From: Cadophora sp. MPI-SDFR-AT-0126
Taxonomy: Eukaryota > Ascomycota > Leotiomycetes > Helotiales > Ploettnerulaceae
Assembly (NCBI GenBank): GCA_020747065.1
Contig: JAGMVK010000004.1
Location: 1,674,001-1,738,000 of the forward strand
DNA length: 64,000 nucleotides
Direction of reading: 5' to 3'
The position numbers and the translations under genes were made by a program. Positions 10,767 to 23,570 of this stretch are shown piece by piece (positions within the stretch are counted from its first letter, which is position 1; each line of letters opens with the position of its first letter). The notes beneath the pieces are model-generated. The model had not been told where the DNA came from. It was given only the letters and a program-made list of their open reading frames with translations, and made no database searches.

Positions 10767-12915
10767 TTACCGCTCAACAGGCGTCAATCCCAATATCCTC
10801 ATTCCGTTATTCAGCACAATTCTCGCCGAATCATACAGCGCCATACGAGCCTTCATCAGCTCCTTCTCGGAGCCCACAATCCTCAAATGATCATAACTCG
10901 AGCTTAGCGTGTGCGTCATCTTGAACAAGTACGTGAGGATGGTGGTGGGCTCCAGTGTCTTTAGCGTATTCTGTACCACGTCAGGGTATTGGGAGATGAC
11001 GCGGATGAGGTTGAGTGCGTGGGGCTCGGTGAGGAGTGAGAGGTCGGCGGAGGCGATTTCTTCGGCACTGAGAGCTGCCTTGCGGGTGATGGAGCAGAGG
11101 CGGGCGTGGGCGTATTGGAGGTATGGACCAGTGTCGCCTTCAAAGGAGGTCATGACATTGATGTCAAAAGTGTAGTTGTTGATTCTATTAAGGTTGTATT
11201 AGTAAACTGTTTGCTGTCATGGATCGGTAAAAACTTACCGTTTTCCGCTCAAATCTTGGACCATCACACTGCTAATACCGAGAATATCAGCTGTCTCGAG
11301 TGGATTCTCGACTTGCTCGTACTTGGACTGGTTCTTCTGCATCACCTCGTGCATCTTCTCGGCCACGTCGCGCAGGATGTCGTCCAAGAACTTGACTGTT
11401 CCCTTTCGAGTGCTCATTCCCAGGACCATTCCAAAGTTGATGTGTTGAACCTTAGCCGCAAGCTCCTTGTACCCCATCAACTCGATGATTTTGAATAATT
11501 GCTTCAAGTGCAAATCTTGTTGTGAGGCGACGACATAGATCATGTGATCGAACTTGTAAGTTTCGTCTCGTCGAACCATCTCGCTGATATCTCGGGTGAG
11601 ATATAGTGCTGTTCCGTCCTTCTTCTTAATGATTGGACGCTCAAGACTCTTGCCTTGCTTTCCTGGAAGGAGCTTGCTGAAGTCCACAATAACAGCACCT
11701 TCTGATACCTCCGAGACACCAGTCTCCTCTAATCTCTTAGCAGCAGCATCCATTCGTTCTTGGCTGACTTGACTTTCTCCGGAGTAGTCGTCGAAATGGA
11801 TATTTAAGCGGGCATATGTCTGCATGTATCGTTTGATACTCAGATCTCGGAAGCGCTTCCACAGAGCAAGTGCCTTCTCGTCATTCTCAGTCATGGCCTT
11901 GAAATACCGACGGGCTTGTTCGTCTAATTCCTGGTTCTTCAGCTCCGTCACATCCTGTTCTGCCTCCTCTGCCGCCTTGATCTTCGCTTTCTCATCCTCT
12001 TTGTCCTTGTTGATCTTGACATAAATTTCGAAGAGGTGGTTGATAGGATCTACCTCCAGTGCCTTTTCATCGCCGTATCTCTCATACGCAAGAGCCAGAA
12101 GTCCATATTGCTTGCCCCAGTCCCCCAAATAATTTATGCGAACAACATCCCAACCCGCCCCTTGATATAGATTCGCCAAAAATCCACCAATGATCGTGCT
12201 TCGAAGATGGCCAGCGTGAAACGGCTTTGCAATATTTGGAGAGGAGAATTCGACAATCATTTTTTTCTTTCCTTTAGAAGGATCCTCTGGGTCTTTCATG
12301 CCATTGAACGGGTTCAAGCCGAAGGTCTTCTGGTTTTTTATGATAGCCGGTATGAGGATTTTTGCGAGCTTATCGACTTTGAAGAAGAATTGGACGAAAG
12401 TTCCATTGGTAGTTGGCTTCTCCACGAGGGGTGACTCTGGGAACTGTGACTCGCAATCAGTATAACTTCTCGCAATTTAGCAGAATAGCTGCAGGCACCT
12501 TCTCGACCCATTCTGCTGCAAGCTCTGCAGGTTTCTTGCCTTTGACTCGCAATGCAGGCACAGGCAGAACCAAGTCTCCCTTGTCTAAAGTCTGGGTCCA
12601 TTGCAGCGCAGGGTAGATAATTGAGGCTTCCACACCAGTTACTTCCGTCAGGATTGCGGTGATATGTGCTCGGTAGATATCGACTGGGTTGACCTCCGGG
12701 TAGCAATTCGGGTACTTGGGTAAAGGAGTCACAAGGTCCAAAGACTTGAGCTGGTCCGACAGAGAAGACGCTGCGGCCGCCATTGCGTGTCTCTTCGTTC
12801 GTAACGCGCGAGTCGTTTGGAAATGTACTGGCAGAAAGACGGCTCTATTTCGAGATAGAGCTGGTATGCGGCAATGGAGTAGTATTCGCGGAAGGCAGGA
12901 GAAGGAGGTATTCAT
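10767..12915 (-). CDS. Arginyl-tRNA synthetase (class Ia)
   Basis: Charges tRNA-Arg with arginine. Three exons (12915-12499, 12443-11239, 11184-10767) encode 679 aa. The splice joins restore WVEKFPESPLVEKPTTNGTF and LSGKRINNYTFDIN, as in other fungal ArgRS. The HIGH signature is HAGH at residues 215-218. The KMSKS loop is the degenerate MSTRKGT. The C-terminal anticodon-binding domain ends in MRILGLTPVER. The first intron has an unusual GTGCCT donor. From the first ATG (12915) there is a 44-residue arginine-rich leader with almost no acidic residues, like a mitochondrial presequence. The next in-frame ATG (12783, Met45) gives the cytosolic length, so one gene probably supplies both compartments. 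Its promoter side faces the end of the velvet gene. Confidence 0.95.
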
Positions 12916-13475
12916 AAATCTCTTTTGTGGATAGCGGGGTTGGAGGGGAAGGACGCTGAGGAGTCATCGAAATTCTGCCGCTCCAAGAAAAACAACATTC
13001 GGTAGCACGTGACCACGATTATCTACAAAAGACTTTTCCTTCGTCGCTCCATCCTTCTCCTAAGCACCCCAAATATCTTCGACTCATCTCCACGGCTTGC
13101 ACGACACCTCCAGCTTATACAAGCCACCCACATTCTTTCAATCATCCTTGTCGGGCCGCAAATATGCTCCCACCCTGTGACAAAGCAGGACATTGCACTA
13201 ACACAGACTGGTCGACCTCGAGATTTGCATTGATGATACGACTACTATATGCTCCCAAGTTCATTGCACTGCATATCATTCACTGCGCCTGGAGCTTCTT
13301 CTAGAGTATTGCAAATTCCAAAGGTGTTGCGAGTATTACTAGCCTATCCGTTAAGAATGTTTGCTTGATTCGATCCTGTCTCTTCCGCCTCTTGTCCAAT
13401 CCCGCGTTTATTTGCATGATAATGCCCGTCCCAATTATCCTATCCCAACCATCACAAGATCCAAGAAAGCAAGTG
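12916..13475. other. Intergenic region upstream of ArgRS
   Basis: No gene is seen. The segment must hold the ArgRS promoter and the 3' end of the velvet gene, both transcribed on the minus strand. Confidence 0.45.
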
Positions 13476-14266
13476 CTACGTTACCAAATGGATTTCAAAT
13501 CTGTTAACTATTGAAAGAAGGGGAACAACAAAAGGGCCGACGGACCAGCACATATCTGCGGCCCAGTGGTGCAGGCGGAAGCTGAAGGTCCCCCCAATTA
13601 TGGCGCTGTGGGAATTGCTTGGCCATCGTTTTTCAATATCCGCAAGAAGGCGCGCTCGCGCGAGTCTGCTTAAGTTAGCCAGCTCCTGGGGGGTCGGTTC
13701 GTCGGAAATGTACTTACTTGGGCGGGGGGAGGTATCCGATCTCTCTTCGACAGTAATAGAGCGACTGTCGACGTATTCGCGGACCCTGGCGACGCCCTCT
13801 GGCGCTTCGTCACAAGAGTAGTCCATCTGCATCAAACTGACTCTGACGCGATAGCGGCCTGGCTCGTTGATGACAAGGTCGGGGAAGTAGAAGTATGCCC
13901 TGTCAGTTTGGGCGTTACCACTTGACGAGCTGGAGTGTGTACTTTCAGGCAGGGGGTGTGCAGAGTCAGCGACTCTACCGCCAAGCTGATTATCGAGAAC
14001 CTCCCCCGTGGTCCGGAGGAGTGTGGCAACGGCCCAGGTGTGGGAGAGCTCTTCGTATATACTGGTTTCGCTGCTGATCCGAGCTGCTACTGGTGGGTAC
14101 AGAGCGACTCCAGGTCGAGTTTGCGGTGGAGGTTGAACTGCGAGTCCGAGCATTCTGTCTCGACGAGGATATCCTTCGTTGCCTAAAAGCACCTCTGCGG
14201 AACATCAGTTCATCCCCCATCTCGAACTCATGGGAATCTCAACTTACGATATCCGGATCGAGTCAT
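13476..14266 (-). CDS. Velvet domain protein (divergent)
   Basis: Velvet proteins are fungal transcription regulators that couple development with secondary metabolism. My model has two exons (14266-14248, 14194-13476; 53-nt intron with GTAAGT donor) and 245 aa. The core velvet block is clear: GVALYPPVAARI, a central LRTTGEVLDNQLGG segment, then AYFYFPDLVINEPGRYRVRVSLMQMD, the FPDLSV...G.YRL signature. The YSAKKFPGM-type block is replaced by a looser VREYVDSRSITVEE. The C-terminal tail is short. The 5' end is uncertain: an extra upstream exon (open frame at 14436-14639) could add the usual N-terminal LxVxQQP strand, which my model lacks. It does not match VeA or VosA closely, so VelC-like or a lineage-specific paralogue is possible. 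Confidence 0.75.
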
Positions 14267-16606
14267 TGGCGGTTGGAGGGGTGTTGATCTGCTAGAGCTG
14301 CCAGTCAGCGTCAGGATCCCTGCTCCAGGGATTGCAGAGTGTGAGGACCATCAGATCCTGCAGATTTGACGAGAAGGTTTAGCGTACCGAACTTAGGAGC
14401 GGCAGTGGCCTATAAGTTAGTTGTACCCAGCGGATCTAAGGTTTGTTGCCGTGGGTGGCAATGTGTAGCTTGAAGACGTCTGAAAGATGAGGAACAAGGA
14501 ACTGGCTAACCATTCGAGAGACAGTGTTGGCCGTCTTATATGCTCTTGTCCTCACATAGACCGTACCGCGCTCGAGAACCTCAGACATACACATTGAAGA
14601 GGTTGGACAAGGGCTATTTGTAGTTGCTTCTGTTGTCAAACCTGACCGACACTTGAGATCCTATGACTTCTGGAGCCTTTGAGCCTCACGAAAACATGAA
14701 AGTGACGATCCAGCTCTCCACTGAGGAGCAGCAGCATTTATACTTTCTTTTCTTCGACAATTCTTCTTCCCATCAAGGGTAGGAAAAGCATCCGACTGGT
14801 GAATATTGGCTTCCGGAAAAGAAAAGTTGATTGCAGGGTTTCAGCCGTGAGGGAAACGGAATACCTTCCTTATCCTTGTTGCAACGGAGCATAGCCTTCG
14901 AGAAGAAGTCCTGACCTCGATATATGGTGGTAGGCTTTGCGAGCTACAATAGTGGTGGCTTTACTAGTAGCTTCGTGACATCCCTTGCAACCATCGTACC
15001 ACAAGCGCTATACAGTGCCCGGCGTCTGCTGTCATCAGCCACGTCCCCCACTAGAAGAGCGGCACTTGCACTTGAACTTGAGACAATTCCCCTTGTCAGA
15101 TTAGCTATAATTACCATGATATCAAAAGTGGAAAGTAGATATCAAGTCTTGCTTGCGAACATTGCACAAAGCTATGGGTCCTAAGAGATAGTCCGTTTGG
15201 CAGGGTTCGCGTAGACACCTCTGTAGGACGACCGCCCACAAGACCGAGTACCACAAGAATCCGGTTCCTCGGTCTCGGGATTCCGACGTCAGAGCATGTG
15301 CCGTCAAAAAATCTCGAAACCTTGGTTGCTTGGATTGGATAAGGCGCGGCACTGACGGCAGTGGAGCAGTGCTTGCGGTCAATTCACTGCCGAGAAATGC
15401 CAAGTGTTGGAATGCTAGGTCGCGATGCAAAACATTACACCCCGGCCGAGTCAACCCTTCAATCCGATCTGAAAATGTCCGAGAAAGTTTCTTGAACAAT
15501 CCGATCCCTGGGATGTGAGGGTCAAGCAGCCATCATCTTCCAATCCTGGGCGAATTGGTTGCAGTGGGGCTGATAAAAAGCTGCCCGAAGAGGACTAATG
15601 TTATTATTCTCTCTTTACGGAACTTGAGCATTAAGGCTTGCTTTTTCCAGCCCCTGTTCACAATGTTCATCACTGACACGCCTCACGGTAAGTACATTGA
15701 TAAGACTTATCTGCTCCGCCTGCAATGATACACCTGTAGTGGATCAAGAGGTATGAGACGTCTCTGTCTAGCTCTATGCAAAAGTCTGTGGGGTAGCTGG
15801 AGATCCACGGCGAGGAAGAGCCCCCACACTACGGGGGTCTCCTTGCGAGAAGTAGATCTGAAGTGTTTCTAGTATACTTTGCAACGCAGCTAGGGACAAT
15901 TCTCTCCTTGCTATGTTCTCTCCATTGCCTCGGGGAGTTCTGGCAAGCTTGGACAAGTACTTTTGCCGGTATGGACAAGCACTCCTCACATCCTGTCACG
16001 TGCCTCACACCCTTTTACAAGCGACAACACCACACAGCCAGCACCACAGAGTCAACAAAGAAAATCTTGAAAACTCTACAGGTCTCCAAAAAAAACAGAC
16101 GAAGATAACACTCCGACGCTGCGGGTAAGTGCGCGATGTACGATCTTCAGATCGGCTATGACTGCAAGTTAGTCGCACTTGCCTGTTAGGTCCGCGGATA
16201 GATGGGCAAAGGATGATGTCTCCTGTCTTCGGACATTGGAATCTTGAATCCTCATAGAACCTCAATTCTAGAATACGATCAATCATACTTCCTCGAATCA
16301 CCTTCCAGGGACATCCTTTATTCCCAAAGCACTTCTTCATGCGTTTACGCCGCTACTGAACTTCGCCGATTCAACCAGTTCCACAAAGGCGGCCAGATAC
16401 CCTCAACTTCAGCCTTGTTCACCTCAAAACACTCCATTGTGACTCATAGGACGCGTGTCCAGCCTGCATTCTCTTCAGCTTGTGGGCAACACACCGGTTG
16501 CGCCTCACAGGTATGCTCCTCGTATTGGAAAATACGACAGAACCGCCCTTATGATTGGAGATCAGGTTTATCGGAGAAAATTCCCCTATCACTGCTAGCA
16601 TGAGCC
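14267..16606. other. Intergenic region, no confident gene
   Basis: This holds the velvet promoter and possibly a 5' exon of that gene (minus-strand frame 14639-14436 with a true ATG). The other open frames of 60-125 codons on both strands have no recognisable motif and no consistent splice partners. Base composition is unremarkable, and I see no inverted terminal repeats or transposon motif. Confidence 0.4.
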
Positions 16607-16786
16607 ATGGCTCCAACGATCACTCAACCGCTGCTCTTCATCATTCTATTCTCAACGACGGGTCTCTGCCTTCTGGTCATTCTTGTATACATTGCTTCCC
16701 TCTACATTCAGAGACATCGAGCCTCGAAGATTCCCGTCGACTCTGTACAAGCATCTCACCTTTATGCATGGCGTACTCAAATGTAA
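16607..16786 (+). CDS. Small single-pass membrane protein (59 aa), unrecognised
   Basis: The ATG at 16607 is in a good context (GCCATGG). The 59-residue product has a short N-terminus, a strongly hydrophobic span at about residues 8-34 rich in Leu, Ile, Val and Phe, then a basic juxtamembrane stretch (QRHRASK) and a polar tail. This is a textbook type of single membrane anchor. The stop overlaps a good donor (GTAAAC at 16783), so it may be only a first exon. Joining to 16825 after a 42-nt intron would continue in frame to 16959 for a product of about 106 residues. No homologue is known to me. It is one of few protein-like signals in a 9-kb gap. Confidence 0.4.
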   Translation: MAPTITQPLLFIILFSTTGLCLLVILVYIASLYIQRHRASKIPVDSVQASHLYAWRTQM

Positions 16787-19700
16787 ACTTATGGAGAGTC
16801 GGCGATGTTCACAGTGCCCGATACCGGTGTGGAGGTAGGGACGTCAGATTTTTGTTGCCCTCAACGCAAGCTGTACCTTCAATTCTCGGATCAGAAATCC
16901 AATCCAGCCAGCCGTTGACTTCGTCGGAGCTACAGGGTAGAGTGGGGTTCGGGGCATAGAAGCACATTGGATCAGAGTCTGGATACGGCCTTGCGAAGGA
17001 CATGCGGAGCCGATCATCCGTATGCACCTGTACAACGGACAAGATCTCGAACAGATTGTGGGTCGTTGATCCAGAGAGAACCCGGTTATGATTCAACCGC
17101 GCGCGGAAAGTGGAAGTGGCGTATTCCCTAGCGCTTTCCACTATTTGAGAAGGTTGCTGCCGCCGCTATCAAGATCGCTTCATGCAAGACAGACCGCAGG
17201 GCTACATGGTGGATCCACGAAAGATCTGGCTGGTTCCCTTGGCTCGTATCATTTCCTGTTACAGAAACATTGAAAGCAAAAGTGTTGCGATTCTTGCATG
17301 AAATCTAGAATCTGCACCCGTTCGTGTAATTTGAGAGGCCGCTAGAGACTTGACGGACGAAATAAGGGGATGCTCCATGCTGAAAGTTACCAATAGCGGC
17401 CGCACTCAGTAATTTTGTCCGTCTACTAAATGCTATGGGATTCGTAGGCAGCCAATGGCGGAGGTCATCGCCAGCCGTGATCTAGTGAAGGGAACACAAA
17501 GGCTCAGGATCTGAAGCCTGGGATGAAGGTATTGCTAGGAAGAGAATTGAGTGCCGAGGCTCTCACGCAACATCGTGATCAAACATGAGGAAAAACCAAA
17601 GTGCATCTCTGCTAGCATCCAGTGATACTTTACGGAGAGACTGTAACCTCATGGCAGTGTAGATCATTTCTGAAGAGAGTATTAACAGAACCGCTGCTGC
17701 TGCTGAAAGGTACGAGGGACAGCGTCACAGACGAAGGGGTTACGGCGATCATCTCCAGGCTTTATGAGAGTACGGGTCATGGTAGTCAAGCTCCCTCCGT
17801 TTGTCTGATCAGTAATCAGTTGTCATCTTTTGGTACTCCCTCGTTACTTCGGACCGAGGATTGTATTCCTTCTCTCCTCTTCTCGTTTATGGTGAGAGCC
17901 ACTTCTACACCTATCACTTCTACGGCTATCAAGAGTGTCCCTGATGAAGCGATTGCCCAAAAGATCTGAATTATCCATCATTCTCGGAGGATTCAATAAG
18001 CGAAGTGATGATCATTTCATATTTTTTAAGACATAGACTAAACACGATTTGGAGGTGGTTTGGAGGTGTTTGTGGAGTTTCTGCAGCACAACGCTCTTAT
18101 TTGCAACCAACCGATTTTTGGGTGCAATCGACTCGCAACAACGCAGAAAACAATTTCCAATGACTCTTCCAACAAAGAGATTCACTCTTCACAAATCTGT
18201 TCATGCTACATTTTTCGTCGAGCTTGCCTTTTCGCGAATTTTCGGAATATTTGAATTTGGCGGTCAGTGTTCGCTTCGCAGCTCCTCGCCTATATTGCCG
18301 TACGGTGTAAAACCAAACAAACCCGAAAGTCACCAAAGGGATCAGCATTCGCTCAGAGCTTATTGATATTAAATGGCAGAAACATAGAGGTTCTATCCTC
18401 ACGAAGATGATGTCCATTGTCCTTATTTTTCTTTTGGAAAAAATGGGTGTTGGGGAGGTATGCGCATTTCTGAATGAGGCTACTGTCCATACCACCGGTT
18501 AACGCACAATCCGACCAGCGAAAGGCGATTGTTCCAGCTTTTCAACAGCTCTCTTTATGCAATTCAGCAAATTATTATGTCGATTGCGCGAGACCTAGTT
18601 TTGTATCAATTGCAGGATCATAGTTCCGGAACGTCTTGTCCCGAGATCCACTTTCCGGACACGGCCCACTGTGAGTCGCGGTAGTCAATGCTTGGAACAG
18701 CCCTAAACCACCAAAGAACATGCAGAGAAATATTCTATGGTGATAAACATGTATAGTATTCAAAGTCATATTTTCTGGACCATGTATAGAGCCTGATGCG
18801 AGGGGAATGAGTGGGCATGTTCGAACACCATGAGAAACGCATTTACCGGATTGGGATGACTAGCAACCTTGAAAAGCTATCGCAGCAATGGAAACTTTGC
18901 ACTTTACATTTTCACCGCCAACCAACCTATGTGATATTGATCTCAATTGCAACGTTGTCCCCGTCTGCAGGGGATATCTTCTGGAAAGAAGTTGATCGGA
19001 AAGTGAGAGCCCTTTGAAAGCCATGGCTGTTGCTTTGGACTTTTGCGAGGTTGAACGACTTGGCACTAAAAAGCAAAAAGCGGAAGTAATTGTTCGGACC
19101 AAACTTGACGCCACAAGTCGAAGCGCACTCAGATGTTGAGATCCGCAAGCCTTGGCAAATTTGGACAATCTTTATAGCCTTTCTGTTGTAACTTCGTCAT
19201 CTCATCCGTATCATTCGTTTCGAGATCTCTTCACATTGTCCGAACATCTTTCGCTGCCACGGGCGCTTTGGCATCCATAGCGCTTGAGCGGCCGATATTC
19301 TCCTCGATACACAAACGAGGATCTAGATTGGGCTATTGGCATTAAGATGCTGTCCAATTGCATCAGTTACCCTCCTCCACACATGTCGAAACGCGGTCTC
19401 GGGTGACCAGATTCGTAGCCGTTGCAACAGGCGCATGGTGACGTCGTTGTCACATCCTTCTCAGCACAAACTGCATGCAGGCTAGATCTAGAACGAGTCT
19501 CGTGCTTTTTCAGGATCTTCCGCTTCCCGCGAAGAGGTCCCCTGAAAAAAAAGCCGGGCCATACGAGGCGCCTTGGTGATTTCGCTACCAGAAAGTGCGA
19601 GCAGGTATTGTAGCACAAACATGCAATGGATGACGACCCGGTTTGGGTTGAGTTGTACAGAAAAGATTTTGGAACACGATCTAGACCCCGCCGTTGCAAG

Positions 19701-22700
19701 ACATGCAGCCGCTGACGTTTACGACGGGTGCTAGAAGTAGCGACGAGAGCAGTCAATATTCGAGAAGAGTCAAAAGAGCAAAGGTCTAGAAAGCGAGATG
19801 TTCGACAGTGTCCTAGGAAGTTTTGCGATCACATCGGACAATGTGACATATCTAAAAGAATTCCCAGATCTCGGTCTGCGTGCGGTATTGACCCTCGTGT
19901 CGAGGGTTGCGCCAGCCTTAGGGAGGACCTTCGATGATCGGTTGCCAGGATTCTTCGTATTTGGAATTCAAATTCCCCCAAATTAATTCGTTTACTTGAT
20001 GTGGCGCTCGAACGAATTCAAAGCGGTGACGGTGGGTGGTTGCTTTTTGCTCGTGATCTCGACCCCCGTGGCCCATACCTCGCGGATCGAAGGTTCGATA
20101 GTGACAGCTCGCCCTTCATGACCTCCGAAGGGATGTTTGATTTTGAAGGGTGATCATGCCTATGCGAGATCGCAATGAAGTGATAGTCAGTGCTTTCTGT
20201 GTCCCAAGAAACCCGTCCCGGTGGACAGGTTGTTGGGTTTTGAATACGAAATTTCTAGCGCGGGTTGGATGTGTTCCGTAGATTTGAGGCCACGCCAGAG
20301 ATGGGAGATGCCATCACAGTAGTCATGAGAAACCAAGATTGTCAGGTTTCGGTCAAAAGTAAGAGACGTGATGGATTGTGCCGTCGCCCGATCCTCGTAT
20401 GAAGCAAGGGAGCCGTTACCATGGACCAATCCTTTTGATGAAGCTGGGAAAATGACGGATGCTAAGCATCTACTTGCTGGCTACAGGTTCTTGAGTACGG
20501 TACATTTCCAGTTGTTTGTAGACGATGTTTTCTTTCTCGTATCATCGCCCGCGATGCATATTTCGCAGTAAGCAAGATTCATAGTCTTTCTGCCTGATCT
20601 TGCTCTTCCAATCCGTCCAAATCCAAGACGGTATGAGCAGACTTCGAGTTCCGTTGTGAGTTGCTTGGTTTAATTGTGTGTCGTCGGATTGGCGTTGATA
20701 GGTTTCCCTCCATTGGTATTCTCCTACATGCAATTGAGATGGTATTGAACAGGTGCTGATGTGAGATACGCATAGCAGTGTCCAGTACCACCAGAAGACT
20801 CTAATCAGCCTCACATATCGTAGAAAGTCGAACAAGATGCTTAGACACAAAGCAATATGTTTTGAGACATCCCCCAGACATTCAAAAGGTGTTGAGCACA
20901 GCTTGTGACCACATTCGGTAGTCAGGCATACACTTGCCGATGAGAAAGAGTCAGGGGAACCGGCTCTGGCAACGAGGAAACAGACGAAACATGCTTTTCG
21001 AGCGGAGTCGATGCTTCTTGATCTTGTTGATAAGGATTTGCTCGACATCAGGCTTGACCATAGAAGTAGGAATCTGAGTGAACCGTGCCACAGATTCGCA
21101 GTTCCTAGGTCACAGCTCCAGATCATAGACGACAAGACAGGTCATACCCTATCATTTGGATGTGAAAGTAGGCAGGAAGACCGGAGCTGGAGTCGTCTCT
21201 CGATGGACGATCCATGTGGGCGAGCGGTAGTCGAACCAAAGCGGCTGTTGGATCTCAACTAGTAAAGTTATTGAGTGGAATTTTGGTGAGAAGAGGTATA
21301 GATGAACGGTATACTTTTTCTACCCCGAATCAGATGAGGCACTGGAAAGATGACTGGTTAATGACAGGAATCATGATATTGCATTGCTCCTCTGATAATT
21401 CCTGATTGTTCAAGCCAAACTCAGACGGAATCAATACTTCGGAAGACGAGTATTGTTGACTGAAGATCCGGAATCATATCCATGATCCAATCGAGCATGC
21501 CAGACTTGAATCCTAAGAGGTGTGTTGAAGTGTTCGGCAGTCCTGGTCGAAGTGATCAAGTATAAAACGAGGACCGTAAGCTAATGGACAGGATTAATAT
21601 TCAGCTTGCCGTTTGTGCATGACCTTTGGTTCCATTGGATCGTCTTGCAATTCAAAGTATGGGATACAAGCATGAAGGCATAAAACATCTCTGTGGTAAG
21701 ATAGATTTCAGCGTCCACCTCTGGAAGCCAAGGGTTGTGACCGGCGAATCATCCCGACAGACTCGATGAGCTGGCTGCTCACCTTGACATGTAACGCGGG
21801 TATTCACGCTCTTCTCTTGAAAATGGGATGACGGTCATGTATATATTGGGGACAAGAAGTATCCTAATTTATAGAGATTGAGGAGTGGCGAGTGGCGAGG
21901 GCTAGATCGTTGCTACGTGATCGGATCTTTCGAGGTCGAGGTCCAGATCGGCAGGCAGGCAAACAGTCTAGGCCTTGTATCGCCAAAGCCTCAAGCGTCT
22001 ATTTCTCTTCTCCCACGACAGCAACCACAACAAAACATAACTCTGGCGATGCAAAAGCCTTTACTATAACATCTATTACTATACGTCCTTATTTTTATGT
22101 ACGCGTTGTGCGACAGAATGAGCTTAGACTTCCTCTCGCAGTGCTGTTTTGCATGCCTGCATCAACGATGCCAGTGTTATCATGTATCAATTACACGGTG
22201 AGCACCAAGTACCAGACAAAATAATAGCAAGTGCAACCCGAAAATGACATCTTTTCTTTCTCTTCCATTGAATTTCCTTCGGCTAGATAAGATTAGCTGA
22301 GAAAGACATGTTAGGGGAGGGCTCATAGTCAGCCCTCCAGGCACCAGCCATTTACTATCGAACCATTCTCTTTAAACACCTCAACATTATCCCTGGAAAA
22401 AGCATACAGGAACCAAGGATGGAAGCATATGCACTTTAGTCTCTTACTCACTATTTGTACATCGTCATTGCTTCTTCCGATAATCGCATGTTTCTCGCAT
22501 GGGAAAACGGTGTGGCGTCGGGCTCAGCTGTAGCCAAAATTCTCCGCGGCTTCCATCATGCACACAGGCATGTCGTCCTTGACGGTGACGATTTCCCGGG
22601 ATTTTGGACTAGAGATCTGATGTTCAGATCTGAGATTCAAGCGCCTCGAGTCCCGTCCACCTTTGCTCGAACTGGTTATGAGATCCCCGCAAGTCAGTGC

Positions 22701-23570
22701 AAGTCAGTCCACTGTTGTCGTTCGATGGATGAGGGCTTGATGTGCATCAGATCCGATCCTGGGATCCAACCACATGGGAAGATAGAGACCTGGTAACAGG
22801 ATTTTTAGTGCGCCTCAAGGTATGGCCAATCATTAAATCATCTCTGGTGAGATGGCATGAGCCCTGCATGGAGTTCTTTCCTGAAGTTTTAACATGCTCG
22901 GCTAGCACTGTGTTGTTCAACCGACTTAATCACAACAGGTAGAATATTGAATATTACAAGGATGAATCGTTATACCCCCTGTCTGGAGGCTCGGTACCCT
23001 CCTTGAGACATGTAGAGGCCTTGAATAACGGGAAGGACGGCCTACGGCAGCTGGTCACCTCGGTGTAATCCGTTAGGATGCACGTGGTTGTCAGTAAGAT
23101 ATGTCAGGCAGATCCCCAACATATACTTGAGACTTCCACTATACCTTCCCTAGCGAGTAATGAGAATTCTGTAGGCTTACACTAGTCTAATCAGTAGCTG
23201 AACAGAAACATAATCAACTGGATAACTATTCAAGTCTTATTCTTCTCTTTGAGACGCATCAGGGAAAGTCATATGATAAAGACAGCTCATTTGAAGTTAT
23301 AGCGAGTCATAGTAGAGATCATGCATTGTTGCTTTTATCTATCCTTCAGTTTTGCACGCTGTCTCTCTATCATTCCAAATTCCAAATTGGTGCATGTATG
23401 TCACCACCTCTCTCCAGAAGTAAACCTCGTGGCCAAAAAGACCAAAGACTGCCTGCAATCATCAAACGTCAATGTAGGTAAGAAATGTTCCAGGAAAATC
23501 ATCGCTCAAAATGCTCCCAGAACGCCTGTAATGCATTGTCACTGCCAAGTCCCCTCCCTATGCTTCCCAC
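16787..23570. other. Long gene-poor region
   Basis: Nearly 7 kb with no gene I can support. Open frames are short, conflict between strands and lack domain motifs. The composition is not strikingly AT-rich, so there is no obvious RIP signature, and I find no terminal repeats or reverse transcriptase or transposase motifs. A minus-strand stretch at 20429-20187 contains a Thr-Ile-Leu-Val-Ser-His-Asp segment that faintly recalls metallo-beta-lactamase-fold hydrolases, but no metal-binding HxHxDH motif is nearby. Long non-coding RNA genes or decayed genes remain possible. Confidence 0.45.

Noticed and set aside
18097..18495. 132-codon minus-strand open frame overlapping a plus-strand open frame at 18049-18366
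   Set aside because: The two frames conflict, neither has a motif, and base use is like the surrounding non-coding DNA.
19367..19756. Arginine- and cysteine-rich open frames resembling a zinc-cluster regulator
   Set aside because: The six-cysteine spacing of a Zn2Cys6 domain is not met and stop codons interrupt the candidate stretch.
20187..20429. Metallo-beta-lactamase-type pseudogene
   Set aside because: Only one short segment is reminiscent; no HxHxDH motif or second metal site is found nearby, so the similarity may be chance.
20542..21135. 197-codon minus-strand open frame
   Set aside because: No domain and no splice partners; cysteine- and tryptophan-rich content looks like a chance frame.
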